A stretch of 64,000 nt of DNA from positions 49,541-113,540 of the forward strand of contig JACPOB010000068.1 of NCBI GenBank assembly GCA_016185145.1, written 5' to 3'. This stretch comes from Rhodospirillales bacterium (lineage in GTDB: Bacteria > Pseudomonadota > Alphaproteobacteria > Reyranellales > Reyranellaceae). The position numbers and the translations under genes are program-made. Positions within the stretch are counted from its first letter, which is position 1. Each line of letters opens with the position of its first letter. This document shows, one piece after another, positions 8,972-19,081 of this stretch. The notes below the pieces were generated by a model. The model had not been told where the DNA came from and searched no databases. It saw nothing but the letters and a program-made list of their open reading frames with translations.

Positions 8972-9078
8972 CCTCATCCTGAGGAGCGCCCGCAGGGCGC
9001 GTCTCGAAGGATGGGCCTCAGTCTTGATGCTGCCCACCCTTCGAGACGCATCGCTTCGCGATGCTCCTCAGGGTGAGG
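8972..9078. repeat. Palindromic repeat family B, copy 1
   Basis: A 107 bp element with outer arms CCTCATCCTGAGGAGC and GCTCCTCAGGGTGAGG, and inner arms GTCTCGAAGGATGGG and CCCACCCTTCGAGACGC. It lies between two co-directional acyl-CoA dehydrogenase genes and would fold into a long hairpin in their mRNA. Copies 2 and 3 are at 26167 and 35209. Confidence 0.85.
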
Positions 9079-9085
9079 CGGTACG

Positions 9086-10210
9086 TTACGCTGCGTTCTT
9101 CTGCTCCAGCCGGCTCACCAGCTTGTCCTTCCAAGCCATCGGTCCGCCCAGCGCCAGCGCCATCACGCGCGCTCGGCGGTAATGGAACTGCGTGTCGGCC
9201 TCCCAGGTGAAGCCGATGCCGCCGTGGGTCTGGATGTTCTCCTTCGAGGCGAAGTCGTAGGCGTCGGTCGCGGCGATGCGGGCGGCCGCGGCGGCGAGCG
9301 GCAGGTCCGCCCCGCCGTCGGTCAGCATCATGGCGCCGTAATAGGCGTTGGAGCGCGCCAGCTCGAGCTTGACGTAGCAGTCGGCAAGCTTGTGCTTGAT
9401 CGCCTGGTAGGAACCGATGGCGCGGCCGAAGGCCTGGCGCTGCAGGGCGTAGTCGCGCGCCATCCACATCGCGGCCTCGGCGCCACCGACCTGGGCGAAG
9501 GCAAAGTAGACAGCGGCCGCATCGTACAGCCGTTCGAGCGTCCGCCAGCCCTCGCCCTCGGCGCCCAAAAGCTCGGCGGCGGCGTCCTTGAAAGTGACCT
9601 CGGCGTGCTTGCGCGCCGGATCGATGGTCTCGACGCGCTTCTTCGCAACGGCGGCCTGGTTGAGATCGACCAGCACCAGCGACACCGCGCGATCGCCCTG
9701 ACCACCCGTGTTGGCGAGCACGACCGCGAACGTCGCCGCCTCGCCGTCGGCCACCGGCACCTTCCTGCCGTTCAGACGCCCGCCGCCGAAGGTCGTGCGG
9801 ATGGACCGCGGCTTGGGCGGCTGCGGTCCCTCGGCGATGGCGAGCGTGCCGATCGCCTTGCCGGCCGCCAGCTCGGACAGCCATTTCTTCTTCTGCGCGT
9901 CCGAGCCCGCGAGCTTCAGCGCCTCGGTCGCAAGCACGACCGACGTGTCGAACGGCACTGGTGCGGCCGCACGGCCGACCTCCTCGGCGATGACGCAGAG
10001 CTCGAGCGGCGACAGGCCGAGTCCGCCGTATTCTTCAGGAATGCCGGTCGCCGGCACGCCGAGTTCGACCAGGCCCTTCCAGACCTCGTCGGCGTGGGTC
10101 TCGTTGCCGTCCAGCACTCGACGCACGACCTTGGTCGGGCACTTGTCGGTGAGGAACTTGCGGACCTGCTCCTTGAGCAGCTTCTGGTCGTCGGAGAAAT
10201 CGAAGTTCAT
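9086..10210 (-). CDS. Acyl-CoA dehydrogenase, 374 aa subunit
   Basis: A shorter acyl-CoA dehydrogenase. The N-terminal domain is MNFDFSDDQKLLKEQVRKFL. GIPEEYGGLGLSPLELCVIAEEVG is conserved at about residue 57. The C-terminal domain has RQAFGRAIGSYQAIKHKLAD and HGGIGFTWEADTQFHYRRA. The middle beta domain is compact and lacks a clear xxTEPxxGSD motif (it reads IAEGPQPPKP). The YEGT region is replaced by ALGGPM. A degenerate subunit beside a better conserved one is the pattern of heteromeric acyl-CoA dehydrogenases known from actinobacterial steroid catabolism, so this is likely the partner of the 407-residue protein. That pairing is inference. Confidence 0.88.
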   Translation of the reverse strand: MNFDFSDDQKLLKEQVRKFLTDKCPTKVVRRVLDGNETHADEVWKGLVELGVPATGIPEEYGGLGLSPLELCVIAEEVGRAAAPVPFDTSVVLATEALKLAGSDAQKKKWLSELAAGKAIGTLAIAEGPQPPKPRSIRTTFGGGRLNGRKVPVADGEAATFAVVLANTGGQGDRAVSLVLVDLNQAAVAKKRVETIDPARKHAEVTFKDAAAELLGAEGEGWRTLERLYDAAAVYFAFAQVGGAEAAMWMARDYALQRQAFGRAIGSYQAIKHKLADCYVKLELARSNAYYGAMMLTDGGADLPLAAAAARIAATDAYDFASKENIQTHGGIGFTWEADTQFHYRRARVMALALGGPMAWKDKLVSRLEQKNAA

Positions 10211-10297
10211 GATGGGGCAAGCCTAGCAAGCAAGCTCGCATCGGGGAACGGCAGAAGGTTCCGACAGGCGGGTGCTGCGATATGATAGGGTGAGCGC

Positions 10298-10648
10298 ATG
10301 GACACAGCGAAAATTCAGGATTGGCACGCCCACGTCTACTTCGACGCCATCACGACCGGGCCCGCGCGGGCCTTGCGCGAGAAGATCGAGGAGACGTTCG
10401 AGATCGAGATGGGCCGCTTCCACGAAAGGCCGGTCGGCCCGCACCCTCGCTTCAGCTACCAGGTCGCTTTCAAGAACGAGCAGCTCGCGCCGCTCTTGTC
10501 GTGGCTCGCGTTGAACCGCGGCGACCTCACGATCTTCGTGCATCCCAACACCGGTCAGGACCTGGAAGACCATCGCGACCGCGCGATCTGGCTCGGCCAG
10601 CAGGTGCCGCTGGTGCTCGACATCTTCACCAAGAAAAAGGATTCATAA
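10298..10648 (+). CDS. DOPA 4,5-dioxygenase family protein
   Basis: A 116-residue protein that is nearly all one small domain. WHAHVYFDA at residues 8-16, VGPHPRFSYQV at about 47 and FVHPNTGQDLEDHRDRAIWLG at about 83 are the conserved motifs of the DOPA 4,5-dioxygenase-like family. Their histidines are candidates for metal ligands. Fungal members open the catechol ring of DOPA; for bacterial members the substrate is generally unknown. It is followed directly by a CinA-like gene: the TAA ends at 10648 and the next ATG starts at 10649. It is divergent from the 374-residue acyl-CoA dehydrogenase. Confidence 0.85.
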   Translation: MDTAKIQDWHAHVYFDAITTGPARALREKIEETFEIEMGRFHERPVGPHPRFSYQVAFKNEQLAPLLSWLALNRGDLTIFVHPNTGQDLEDHRDRAIWLGQQVPLVLDIFTKKKDS

Positions 10649-11131
10649 ATGGATTCGCTCCTGCCGCTGGCGAAGAAAGTCGGCGAGAAACTGAAGGCGC
10701 GCAAGGAAACGGTCGGCGTCTCCGAATCGTCGGCCGGCGGCCTGATCTCGGCCGTGCTGCTCGCGGTACCAGGCGCCTCCGCCTACTTCATGGGCGGCGC
10801 CGTGGTCTACACGCGGCCGGCGGGCGAAGCCTTCCTGACCGCGACTCCGAGCAAGCGCAAAGGCATCCGCTCCTCCTCCGAACCCTGGGCGACGCTCGCC
10901 GCCGAGCTGGTGCGCGAGCGGCTGAACACGACCTGGGGCCTCGCGGAGACCGGTGCGTCAGGCCCGACCGGCAACTCCTACGGCGATCCCGCGGGCCACA
11001 CCTGCGTCGCCGTCGTCGGCCCCAAGGGCAAGATCGCGCGCACCTTGCGCACCGGCTCGAACGATCGCGTCGCCAACATGCGCGCGTTTGCGGCCGAGGC
11101 GCTCAACTTGTTGGACGAGCAGATTTCCTGA
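10649..11131 (+). CDS. CinA C-terminal domain family protein (PncC-like nicotinamide-nucleotide amidase)
   Basis: A 160-residue stand-alone CinA C-terminal domain. SESSAGGLISAVLLAVPGAS at about residues 25-44 contains the conserved Ser cluster. FMGGAVVYT and AETGASGPTGN at about 109 complete the family pattern. PncC enzymes deamidate nicotinamide mononucleotide to nicotinate mononucleotide in NAD salvage. The sequence departs from canonical PncC in places (for example TRPAGEAFLTATPSKRKGI where a variable loop lies), so activity is likely but not assured. It is translationally coupled to the dioxygenase-like gene with no gap. Confidence 0.8.
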   Translation: MDSLLPLAKKVGEKLKARKETVGVSESSAGGLISAVLLAVPGASAYFMGGAVVYTRPAGEAFLTATPSKRKGIRSSSEPWATLAAELVRERLNTTWGLAETGASGPTGNSYGDPAGHTCVAVVGPKGKIARTLRTGSNDRVANMRAFAAEALNLLDEQIS

Positions 11132-11134
11132 AAA

Positions 11135-11536
11135 TCAGTCGGCGTCGGTCTTCATCAGCGCGGCAAGGCCGAGGCTGAGCCAGCCCAGGATGAAGGCGGC
11201 GCCACCGATGGGCGCGACCGCTCCCATCCATCGCGGACCGCCGAACGCGAGCGCATAGAGCGCACCTGGAAAAAGCACGCTGCCCAGCAGGAACAGGCAT
11301 TGGGCAACGAGCGCCACCGGTGCGTTCAGCATCGCACTGCGCGCCAGGGCAACCACGCCGATAATCGCCAACGCATGGATCATCTCGTACTGGCTGCCGG
11401 TCTGCAGCCACTCGCGCGCCTTGCGGCCGGCCTCGGTGGAAAGATCGAGGCCGTGCGCGGCGAACGCGCCGACGATGACGGAGATCGCGCCGCTCAACGC
11501 CGCGACGACGATCCAGCCCTTTGCCGCGGCGCCCAT
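11135..11536 (-). CDS. DUF423 small membrane protein
   Basis: A 133-residue protein with four hydrophobic helices. GAISVIVGAFAAHGLD near residue 16 and FPGALYALAFGG near 90 are diagnostic for DUF423 (YgdD-like) membrane proteins, whose function is unknown. APIGGAAFILGWLSLG closes the family pattern. It ends convergently 3 bp from the CinA-like gene. It starts 4 bp from the stop of the SDR upstream, suggesting co-transcription with SDR and enoyl-CoA hydratase. Confidence 0.88.
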   Translation of the reverse strand: MGAAAKGWIVVAALSGAISVIVGAFAAHGLDLSTEAGRKAREWLQTGSQYEMIHALAIIGVVALARSAMLNAPVALVAQCLFLLGSVLFPGALYALAFGGPRWMGAVAPIGGAAFILGWLSLGLAALMKTDAD

Positions 11537-11540
11537 GGCC

Positions 11541-12356
11541 CTACTGCTGCTGCCGCGTTGGCCGGCCGCCGGCCGTGATGCCGCCGTCGATGACCAGCTC
11601 CTGGCCGGTCATGTAATTGGCGGCTTCGGTGCACAGGAACAGCACGCCGTTGGCGATGTCCTGCGCCTCGCCGACGCGGGTCAGCGGCACCATCATGGCG
11701 GCGCGCTCGCGCGGGTCGATCGGCGCATTGCGGCGGTTGCCCTCGGCGCCGGTCGGGATCTTCTCCCAGATCGGCGTCGCGATGATGCCGGGATGCACCG
11801 AGTTGCAGCGGATGTTGTCGTGGGCGTGCTCCAGCGCCACCGACTTCGCCAGGAGCCGCACGCCGCCCTTGGTCGCCGAGTAGGCGGCAAGGCCCGGCGC
11901 GCCGCGCAGGCCCGCGATCGACGACATCAGCACGATCGAGCCGCCGCCCTGGCGCCGCAGCGCCGGGATGGCATGCTTGATCGACAGGAACACGCCGTCG
12001 AGGTTGATCGCCTGCTGCTTCTGCCAGTCGCCCAAGGTCATGGTCTCGATCGGCGACATGATGCCGATGCCGGCATTGGCGACCATGATGTCGAGGCGGC
12101 CGAAGCTCTTCTCGGCCTCGGCGATCACGCCGGGCCACGCCGTCTCGTCGCGCACGTCGTGGTGCAGGTAGCGCGCTTTGCCGCCCGCCTTGGCGATGCG
12201 TTCGACGACCGCCTTGCCGCGCGCGTCGTCGATGTCGGTGATGAGCACCGACGCGCCTTCGCGCGCCAGCGTCTCCGAGCAGGCTTCGCCGATACCGGAA
12301 ACGCCGCCGGTGACGATGGCGGCCTTGCCTCGGAGTTGGCCGGCGAGCTCGGCCAT
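11541..12356 (-). CDS. SDR family oxidoreductase
   Basis: A 271-residue classical short-chain dehydrogenase. TGGVSGIGEACSETL at about residue 16 binds NAD(P). NAGIG lies at about 96, the catalytic Ser in VLMSSIAGLRG, and YSATK at about 162 is the catalytic Tyr-Lys pair. The end reads ELVIDGGITAGG. The start codon overlaps the stop of the upstream enoyl-CoA hydratase by one base (TGATG), so the two are translated as a unit. Together they could perform consecutive hydration and oxidation of a CoA ester or related compound; the pathway assignment is inference. Confidence 0.9.
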   Translation of the reverse strand: MAELAGQLRGKAAIVTGGVSGIGEACSETLAREGASVLITDIDDARGKAVVERIAKAGGKARYLHHDVRDETAWPGVIAEAEKSFGRLDIMVANAGIGIMSPIETMTLGDWQKQQAINLDGVFLSIKHAIPALRRQGGGSIVLMSSIAGLRGAPGLAAYSATKGGVRLLAKSVALEHAHDNIRCNSVHPGIIATPIWEKIPTGAEGNRRNAPIDPRERAAMMVPLTRVGEAQDIANGVLFLCTEAANYMTGQELVIDGGITAGGRPTRQQQ

Positions 12357-13129
12357 CAGCGGCCCTTCCAGTTGCCCGGCCGCTTCTCGGCGTAGGACTT
12401 CACGCCCTCCTTGAAGTCCTCGGTCTTGCGCGTCCAGTCCTGCTCGGTGAGCTCGCGCTCGGTCGCAGCCTCGGCGGCATCGGCGAAGCCGCGCCGCATG
12501 GTCTCACGCGTCGACATCACGGCGAGCGGCGCCGATTCGGCGATCTCGTGGGCGAGCTTCATCGCCTCCTTGCGCACGTCGGCGAGCGGCGCCAGCACGT
12601 CGGCGAGGCCCCATTCGACCGCCTGCTCGCCGCCGATGCGGCGGCCGGTCAGGAACATCAGGTTGGCGCGCTGCTGGCCCACCAGGCGCGGCAGCGTGAA
12701 GGTCAGCGAGAAGCCGGGATGGAAGCCGAGCCGCGTGAAGTTTGCGGCAAAGCGCGCCTCCGGCGCGGCGACGCGGAAGTCCGGCATCAGGGCGAGGCCG
12801 AGGCCGCCGCCGATCGCCGGGCCCTGGATGGCGCCGATGCTGGGCTTCTTGGAGCGGAACAGCCGGGTCGCCTCCTTGTAGAGGTGCTTGCCGCTTTCGG
12901 CCGAGCCGGTCTGCGGCCGGTTGGCGAAATCGGCCCCGGCGCAGAAAGACTTGCCCTGCGCACAGAGCACATAGGCGCGGATATTGACGTCGCGGTCGAA
13001 CGCCTCGAAGGCGTCGGCGATCTGGTTGATCAGCGAATTGTCGAAGAAATTGTGCGGCGGTCGCTGGATTTCGACGATGCCGACATGACCTTCGCTGCTG
13101 ACGCCGATATCCTTGTAGGTGGCGCTCAT
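12356..13129 (-). CDS. Enoyl-CoA hydratase/isomerase family protein
   Basis: A 257-residue crotonase-fold protein. VEIQRPPHNFFDNSLI opens the family pattern. GKSFCAGADFANR at about residue 65 contributes the oxyanion hole. GPAIGGGLGLALMPDFRVA at about 110 is the crotonase signature. FTRLGFHPGFSLTFTLPRLVG carries the second active-site loop. One of the two catalytic acids of crotonase is replaced in this loop (G-F-H-P-G), so it may be an isomerase or a hydratase of altered mechanism. It is the first gene of a probable operon with the SDR and DUF423. Confidence 0.9.
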   Translation of the reverse strand: MSATYKDIGVSSEGHVGIVEIQRPPHNFFDNSLINQIADAFEAFDRDVNIRAYVLCAQGKSFCAGADFANRPQTGSAESGKHLYKEATRLFRSKKPSIGAIQGPAIGGGLGLALMPDFRVAAPEARFAANFTRLGFHPGFSLTFTLPRLVGQQRANLMFLTGRRIGGEQAVEWGLADVLAPLADVRKEAMKLAHEIAESAPLAVMSTRETMRRGFADAAEAATERELTEQDWTRKTEDFKEGVKSYAEKRPGNWKGR

Positions 13130-13211
13130 ACGTTTCCCCCACGGGCTAAATGAATGAGCCGCGATATTGCCCCGCCGCCGGGGCGCCCGTCGAGTTGGGA
13201 GGAGAGCAAGA

Positions 13212-14153
13212 ATGTCGCAAAGCGAACGCCACGCACCGGGTCATGCACTGGTCGTAGGCGGTGGCACGATGGGCGTGGGAATCATCGCGATGTTCCTGGG
13301 CGGCGGCTGGAAAGTGGACGTCGTGTCGCGCTCGGCCTCGACGCGCGAGGGCCTGCCCGACGCCTGTGCGCGCGCTCTCGCCGCACTCGGCAAGCCCGTC
13401 GACACGTCAGGGCTCGCGACCTATGCGACGCTGCCGGAAGCGTCATGGAAGACGATCGATGTCGTCGTCGAGACGGTGACCGAGGATCTCGAGCTGAAGC
13501 GCCGGCTGTTCGCCGAGATGGAGGCGCTGGCGCGGCCCGACTGCGCCATCACCTCGAACTCATCGAGCTTCCCGATCAGCGAGATCGCCAAGGGCCTCGC
13601 GACCCAGGGCCGCATGATGGGCCTGCACTTCTTCATGCCGGCTCATCTTATCCCGCTGGTCGAGGTCGTGCGTTCGGTCCACACCGACGTGCAGCAGGCC
13701 GAGCGCGTCGGCGAGATCATGCGTGCGCTCGGCAAGCGGCCGGTTCAGGTCAAGAAGGACGTCATCGGCTTCTTGGGCAACCGCATCCAGGGCGCCTTGA
13801 TGCGCGAAGCCTTGTGGCTGATCGAGCAGGGCGTCGCCTCGCCCGAGGACATCGATGCCACGGTGCGGCTCAGCTTCGGCTTCCGCTACGCCGCGGCCGG
13901 CCCGATCGTGCAGAAGGAGCACTCGGGCTGGGACACGACCTGCGCCGTCGCCAAGATCATCTGGCCCGACCTCACCAACGCGGACGGCCCGCCGCCGGTC
14001 CTGCAGAAGAACGTCGACGAAGGCCGCATCGGCTTCAAGACCAAGCGCGGCTTCTTCGAGTGGGACGACCAGTCGATTGCCAAGGAGCGCGCGCGCTACG
14101 AGAACGCCCTGCGCAAATGCCTGGAGATCTTCCGTGAGGAAGGGATTCTCTAA
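13212..14153 (+). CDS. 3-hydroxyacyl-CoA dehydrogenase (NAD-binding) family protein
   Basis: A 313-residue two-domain enzyme. The Rossmann domain starts ALVVGGGTMGVGIIAMFLG. EDLELKRRLFAEME, ITSNSSSFPISEIA and GLHFFMPAHLIPLVEVV (the last carrying the catalytic His region) are typical of 3-hydroxyacyl-CoA and L-gulonate/lambda-crystallin type dehydrogenases. The C-terminal helical domain has KDVIGFLGNRIQGALMREA. It would oxidise a 3-hydroxy acid or its CoA ester with NAD. The ATG at 13212 has GGAGGAGAG 8-13 bases upstream and is preferred over an ATG 45 bases earlier. It is divergent from the enoyl-CoA hydratase, suggesting a shared CoA pathway. Confidence 0.9.
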   Translation: MSQSERHAPGHALVVGGGTMGVGIIAMFLGGGWKVDVVSRSASTREGLPDACARALAALGKPVDTSGLATYATLPEASWKTIDVVVETVTEDLELKRRLFAEMEALARPDCAITSNSSSFPISEIAKGLATQGRMMGLHFFMPAHLIPLVEVVRSVHTDVQQAERVGEIMRALGKRPVQVKKDVIGFLGNRIQGALMREALWLIEQGVASPEDIDATVRLSFGFRYAAAGPIVQKEHSGWDTTCAVAKIIWPDLTNADGPPPVLQKNVDEGRIGFKTKRGFFEWDDQSIAKERARYENALRKCLEIFREEGIL

Positions 14154-14178
14154 AGCGTTGTCCACGCTGCTTGGCTCG

Positions 14179-14323
14179 TTCCTCCCCAGCGAAGCTGGGG
14201 AGGTGTCCGCGTGAGCGCCTTCACAGGCGCGTTAGCGGACGGAGGGGTCGTGAGCAGCAATACGGTCGCTCATGACCCCTCCGGCCCTACGGGCCACCTC
14301 CCCACGCGGAGCGTGGGGAGGAA
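14179..14323. repeat. Palindromic repeat family C, long copy
   Basis: A composite of several stems. The left hairpin is CCTCCCCAGCGAAGCTGGGG and the right hairpin is CCTCCCCACGCGGAGCGTGG, with a further stem joining GGAGGGGTCGTGAGC and GCTCATGACCCCTCC. It occupies the convergent gap between the 3-hydroxyacyl-CoA dehydrogenase and adenylate cyclase genes. A short relative lies at 40660. Confidence 0.75.
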
Positions 14324-14341
14324 GTGATTCAGACCGCCTGC

Positions 14342-16084
14342 TCAGTAGCCCGCTTTCCGGAGCCCGTCCCTCAAATGCAGCAGGTCCTCCTGCCGCGCGT
14401 AGTGCATGGTGGCGAGCAACTTCTCGAGGTCGAGGGCGCGGTCGAGCTCGCGCAGCCGGCCGATGTGCGCCGCGGCCGCCGTTCCGTCGCCGAGGTAGGC
14501 GTAGGCCGCGGCGAGGAAGCCATGCAGCTGGGCATCGTGGTTCGTCATGTGCATGAACGCCTCGATGGCCTTGGCGTACTCGCGGCCGACGAAATGCGCG
14601 CGGCCGAGATGACCCCAGAAGCGCGGCGGGTGGTGGGGGTTGAGCTTCATCGCCCGGCGGATCCAGTCGACTCCCTCCGCGGCCTGGCCCAGCCAGGTGA
14701 ACAGCTCGCCCATCTGTACGACCACGAGGTCGTAGTTGGGGTTGAGCGCCAGCGCACGATCCTGGTGATGGCGCGCCCGCGTCATGTCGTTGCGCACGAT
14801 GGCGATCGCGGCGAGGATGCGATGGACGTCGGCATCGTTGTCGTCGAGCGTGATCGCCCGGTCGAGCTCGAACGTCACCTCGTTGAAGACGGTGTCCTTG
14901 TCCGCGACCCAGCCGTAGCCCCAGGCCTGGCCCAGGATGCAGCCGCGCCAGGCATGGGCGTGGGCATAGTCGGGGTCTAGCGACAGCGCCCGGTCGATGA
15001 GCTTCAGCGCCTCGGCGTTGTCCTCGCGCGTCGCCTTGTGGTGCAGCACCTTGGCCGCGAGCGCGCACTCGTACGCCGCCATGCTGGAAGGCTTCAGCCT
15101 CGAAAGCTGGTTGTGCTGCGCGGCTTCCAGCCGGCCGGGCAGTGTGGCGACGATCGCTATGGTGATCTCGTCCTGGACGGCGAAGATGTCGTCGAGCTTG
15201 CGGTCATAGCGCTCGGCCCAGATGTGGCCGTCGGTAGCGGTATCGATCAGCTGCACGGTGATGCGCAGCCGCTCGCCCGCCTTGCGCACGCTGCCCTCGA
15301 CCAGGTAGCGCGCGCCGAGCTTCTGGGCGACCTCGCGCAGGTTGGCCGCCTGTCCCTTGTAGACGAACGAGGAGGTGCGCGAGATGACGAACAGCTCGTG
15401 CCGCCGGCTGAGCTCGGTGAGGATGTCCTCGGTGAGGCCGTCGGCGAAGAACTCCTGCTCGGGATCGCCGCTCATGTTGGCGAAGGGCAGCACGGCGATG
15501 CTGGGCTTGACCACGGCGGCCTTGTTTACGCCGCGCGCCCCCTCGGCCTGTCCGGCATCGCGCCCATCGGCCTGAATCAGGACGCGGTACACCCTGACCG
15601 GACGGCTGATGTTCTTGAGCGGCTTCTCGCCGAGATCGTCGAACGTCGCCTCGACGCGGCCGTCGACCTGATTGTGGACGGCGGCGGTCACGCAGATGCC
15701 GCCGACCTCGGCGAGCTGCTCGACGCGCGCGGCGATGTTCACGCCATCGCCATAGACATCGCCATCCTCGAAGATGATGTCGCCGAGATTGATGCCGATG
15801 CGGAACTCGATGCGCCGGTCGGCGGGCACATCGGAATTGCGCCGCCGCATACGATCCTGGATTTCGATGGCGGCGCGCATGGCGTCGGCGACGCTGTGGA
15901 ACTCGACCAGCAGGCCGTCGCCGGTGGTCTTGATGATGCGGCCGTTGTTCTTCTCGATGACGGGGTCGATCAGCTCTATCCGATGGGTCCGAAGACGGGC
16001 GAGCGTGCCGCGCTCGTCCATCTCCATGAGCCGGCTGTAACCGACCATGTCTGCCGCTACGATCGCAGCGAGCCGGTGTTCCAT
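14342..16084 (-). CDS. Class III adenylate/guanylate cyclase with TolB-like region and TPR repeats
   Basis: A 580-residue soluble protein. Residues about 1-170 form a class III nucleotidyl cyclase domain: AADMVGYSRLM supplies the first metal Asp, TTGDGLLVEF the second, and DVYGDGVNIAARVE the transition-state Asn and Arg. Residues about 195-320 (SIAVLPFANMSGDPEQEFFADGLTEDI onward, including GARYLVEGSVRK) match the TolB-like/FlgO-type module found after such cyclases. The remainder carries TPR-like helices (ALSLDPDYAHAHAWRG, ALALNPNYDLVV, AMKLNPHHPPRFWG). It probably makes cAMP in response to a protein partner; no transmembrane segment is visible. Confidence 0.88.
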   Translation of the reverse strand: MEHRLAAIVAADMVGYSRLMEMDERGTLARLRTHRIELIDPVIEKNNGRIIKTTGDGLLVEFHSVADAMRAAIEIQDRMRRRNSDVPADRRIEFRIGINLGDIIFEDGDVYGDGVNIAARVEQLAEVGGICVTAAVHNQVDGRVEATFDDLGEKPLKNISRPVRVYRVLIQADGRDAGQAEGARGVNKAAVVKPSIAVLPFANMSGDPEQEFFADGLTEDILTELSRRHELFVISRTSSFVYKGQAANLREVAQKLGARYLVEGSVRKAGERLRITVQLIDTATDGHIWAERYDRKLDDIFAVQDEITIAIVATLPGRLEAAQHNQLSRLKPSSMAAYECALAAKVLHHKATREDNAEALKLIDRALSLDPDYAHAHAWRGCILGQAWGYGWVADKDTVFNEVTFELDRAITLDDNDADVHRILAAIAIVRNDMTRARHHQDRALALNPNYDLVVVQMGELFTWLGQAAEGVDWIRRAMKLNPHHPPRFWGHLGRAHFVGREYAKAIEAFMHMTNHDAQLHGFLAAAYAYLGDGTAAAAHIGRLRELDRALDLEKLLATMHYARQEDLLHLRDGLRKAGY

Positions 16085-16197
16085 CGGCGAAGGAGACGCC
16101 CGGCCACCATCGACGTCAAGGGCCGCCTCACCCGACGCCCGGCGTGATGCGCCCCATCACAGGGCCTGAAACGGCACGAACCGGTCCGTTACACGCC

Positions 16198-17823
<1,626 letters not shown>

Positions 17824-17843
17824 TGGAAAAACAAATCCTTACG

Positions 17844-17866
17844 GCCGCTCGCTCTGAGCGGCTTTT
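17844..17866 (+). terminator. GC hairpin followed by T-run in the helicase leader
   Basis: Stem GCCGCTC, loop GCTCT, stem GAGCGGC, then TTTT. On the + strand this looks like an intrinsic terminator, but no + strand gene lies upstream. It could stop antisense transcription or, on the minus strand, form a hairpin about 20 bases upstream of the helicase start codon. Confidence 0.35.
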
Positions 17867-17975
17867 CGGCCCGTTCCCGCGCGCGGCTGGGAGGGCTCTT
17901 TCTTCTGGGAGATGTCTCGGGATGAAGCGCCTACCGATTGTGGGGCGCGTCGCGCGATCGCGAGAAACCTTTTAG

Positions 17976-18028
17976 GTCCGCAGGCCTGCGGACGCCGCGT
18001 ATATGATGTTGCGGCGCAGCGAAGTCAA
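17976..18028 (-). promoter_or_regulatory. Candidate helicase promoter and perfect 18 bp palindrome
   Basis: A minus-strand TTGACT (18028-18023) could be a -35 box, paired with CATATA (17-base spacing) or TATACG (19-base spacing) as a weak -10. Immediately downstream lies the perfect palindrome GTCCGCAGGCCTGCGGAC (17976-17993), close to the expected transcription start. It may be an operator or a 5'-end RNA hairpin. The assignment rests on sequence pattern only. Confidence 0.3.
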
Positions 18029-18037
18029 GCGCCGGCT

Positions 18038-18982
18038 TCAGGAAAGAAGGTCGCGTTTCAGCAGGGCTTCCAGCCAGTCGGCAAAGACCTGGAGACGGCG
18101 GGAGAAGTGCCGGCGATGCGGATAGAGCAGCGCCATCGGCATGGACGCCGCGCGATGATCCGGCATGACCTCCACCAGTTCTCCGGAGGCGAGATGGACC
18201 TTCACGTCAAAGGCCGGAATCTGGATGAGGCCGAGGCCGGCGAGACAGCAGGCGATGTACGCCTCGGCACTGTTGACGGTGACGCGGCTGCGCATCGGGA
18301 GAATGCGCGCCTCACCGTTCTCGACCCACTCCCATTCCTCGATGCGGCCGGTCGATGGCGAGGCGTAGTTGACGGCCAGGTGCCCATCGAGATCGGCCGG
18401 CGCAGTCGGCACACCGTGCTTCCCGAGGTAGGCCCGGCTCGCGACGTTGATCAACGGAAGATCGCAGATCGCGCGGGCGATCAGGGTCGAATCGCCCTGG
18501 GGTCCGACGCGCAGCACGCAGTCGACGCTGTCCTCGATCAGGTTGACGGCGCGATCTGTCATGCTGAGATCGATGTCGATCTCCGGATAGCGCGCCAGGA
18601 AGTCCGGCAGCGCAGGGGCGACGATCAGCCGGCCGATGCGGCTCGGCACGTCGATCCGCAGCTTTCCGCTCGGACCCACCGCGGTCTGCCGGAACAGGCT
18701 TTCCGCTTCCTCGACATCGGCGATGACCCTGAGACAGCGTTCATAGAAGGCGACGCCGTCCTGCGTCGGCGAGACCCTGCGCGTGGTGCGATGAAGAAGG
18801 CGCGCTCCGACCCGGGCCTCCAGATCCTGGATGGCGGCCGACACCGATGAGCGCGGAAGCCCGAGCACGGCGGCGGCCCGGGTGAAGCTCGCGCTGTCCA
18901 CGACACGGACGAAGGTGCGGAAAAGGTCGATTCGGTCCAACGGGCGGCTCGCAGCTGGATTGTTCGGAACTCCCGACAGCAC
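18038..18982 (-). CDS. LysR family transcriptional regulator
   Basis: A 314-residue LysR-type regulator. The winged helix-turn-helix is at about residues 18-75: LFRTFVRVVDSASFTRAAAVLGLPRSSVSAAIQDLE, then GARLLHRTTRRVSPTQDG. The effector-binding domain follows (LRIDVPSRIGRLIVAPALPDFLARYPEIDIDL, a typical crossover region). It is divergent from the SDR at 19082 and probably controls it, as is usual for LysR genes next to divergent targets. The ATG at 18982 is used; a TTG 15 codons downstream is an alternative start. Confidence 0.92.
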   Translation of the reverse strand: MLSGVPNNPAASRPLDRIDLFRTFVRVVDSASFTRAAAVLGLPRSSVSAAIQDLEARVGARLLHRTTRRVSPTQDGVAFYERCLRVIADVEEAESLFRQTAVGPSGKLRIDVPSRIGRLIVAPALPDFLARYPEIDIDLSMTDRAVNLIEDSVDCVLRVGPQGDSTLIARAICDLPLINVASRAYLGKHGVPTAPADLDGHLAVNYASPSTGRIEEWEWVENGEARILPMRSRVTVNSAEAYIACCLAGLGLIQIPAFDVKVHLASGELVEVMPDHRAASMPMALLYPHRRHFSRRLQVFADWLEALLKRDLLS

Positions 18983-18986
18983 ATGT

Positions 18987-19016
18987 CAGAATCGGCATCT
19001 TTGTACCGAATTTCTG
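18987..19016. promoter_or_regulatory. Candidate LysR operator in the lysR-SDR divergent gap
   Basis: An interrupted dyad CAGAATCGG, 10 bases, CCGAATTTCTG lies between the LysR start and the SDR start in a 99 bp divergent gap. The arms match imperfectly. Its position and the T/A-flanked symmetry fit a LysR recognition site, but no regulator binding is shown. Confidence 0.35.
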
Positions 19017-19081
19017 GAGGATATTCTGCCGCCACAAGGGCCACGGTGGGTGGCGCTCGACTGCAACAAGAGGCTGGAGCC

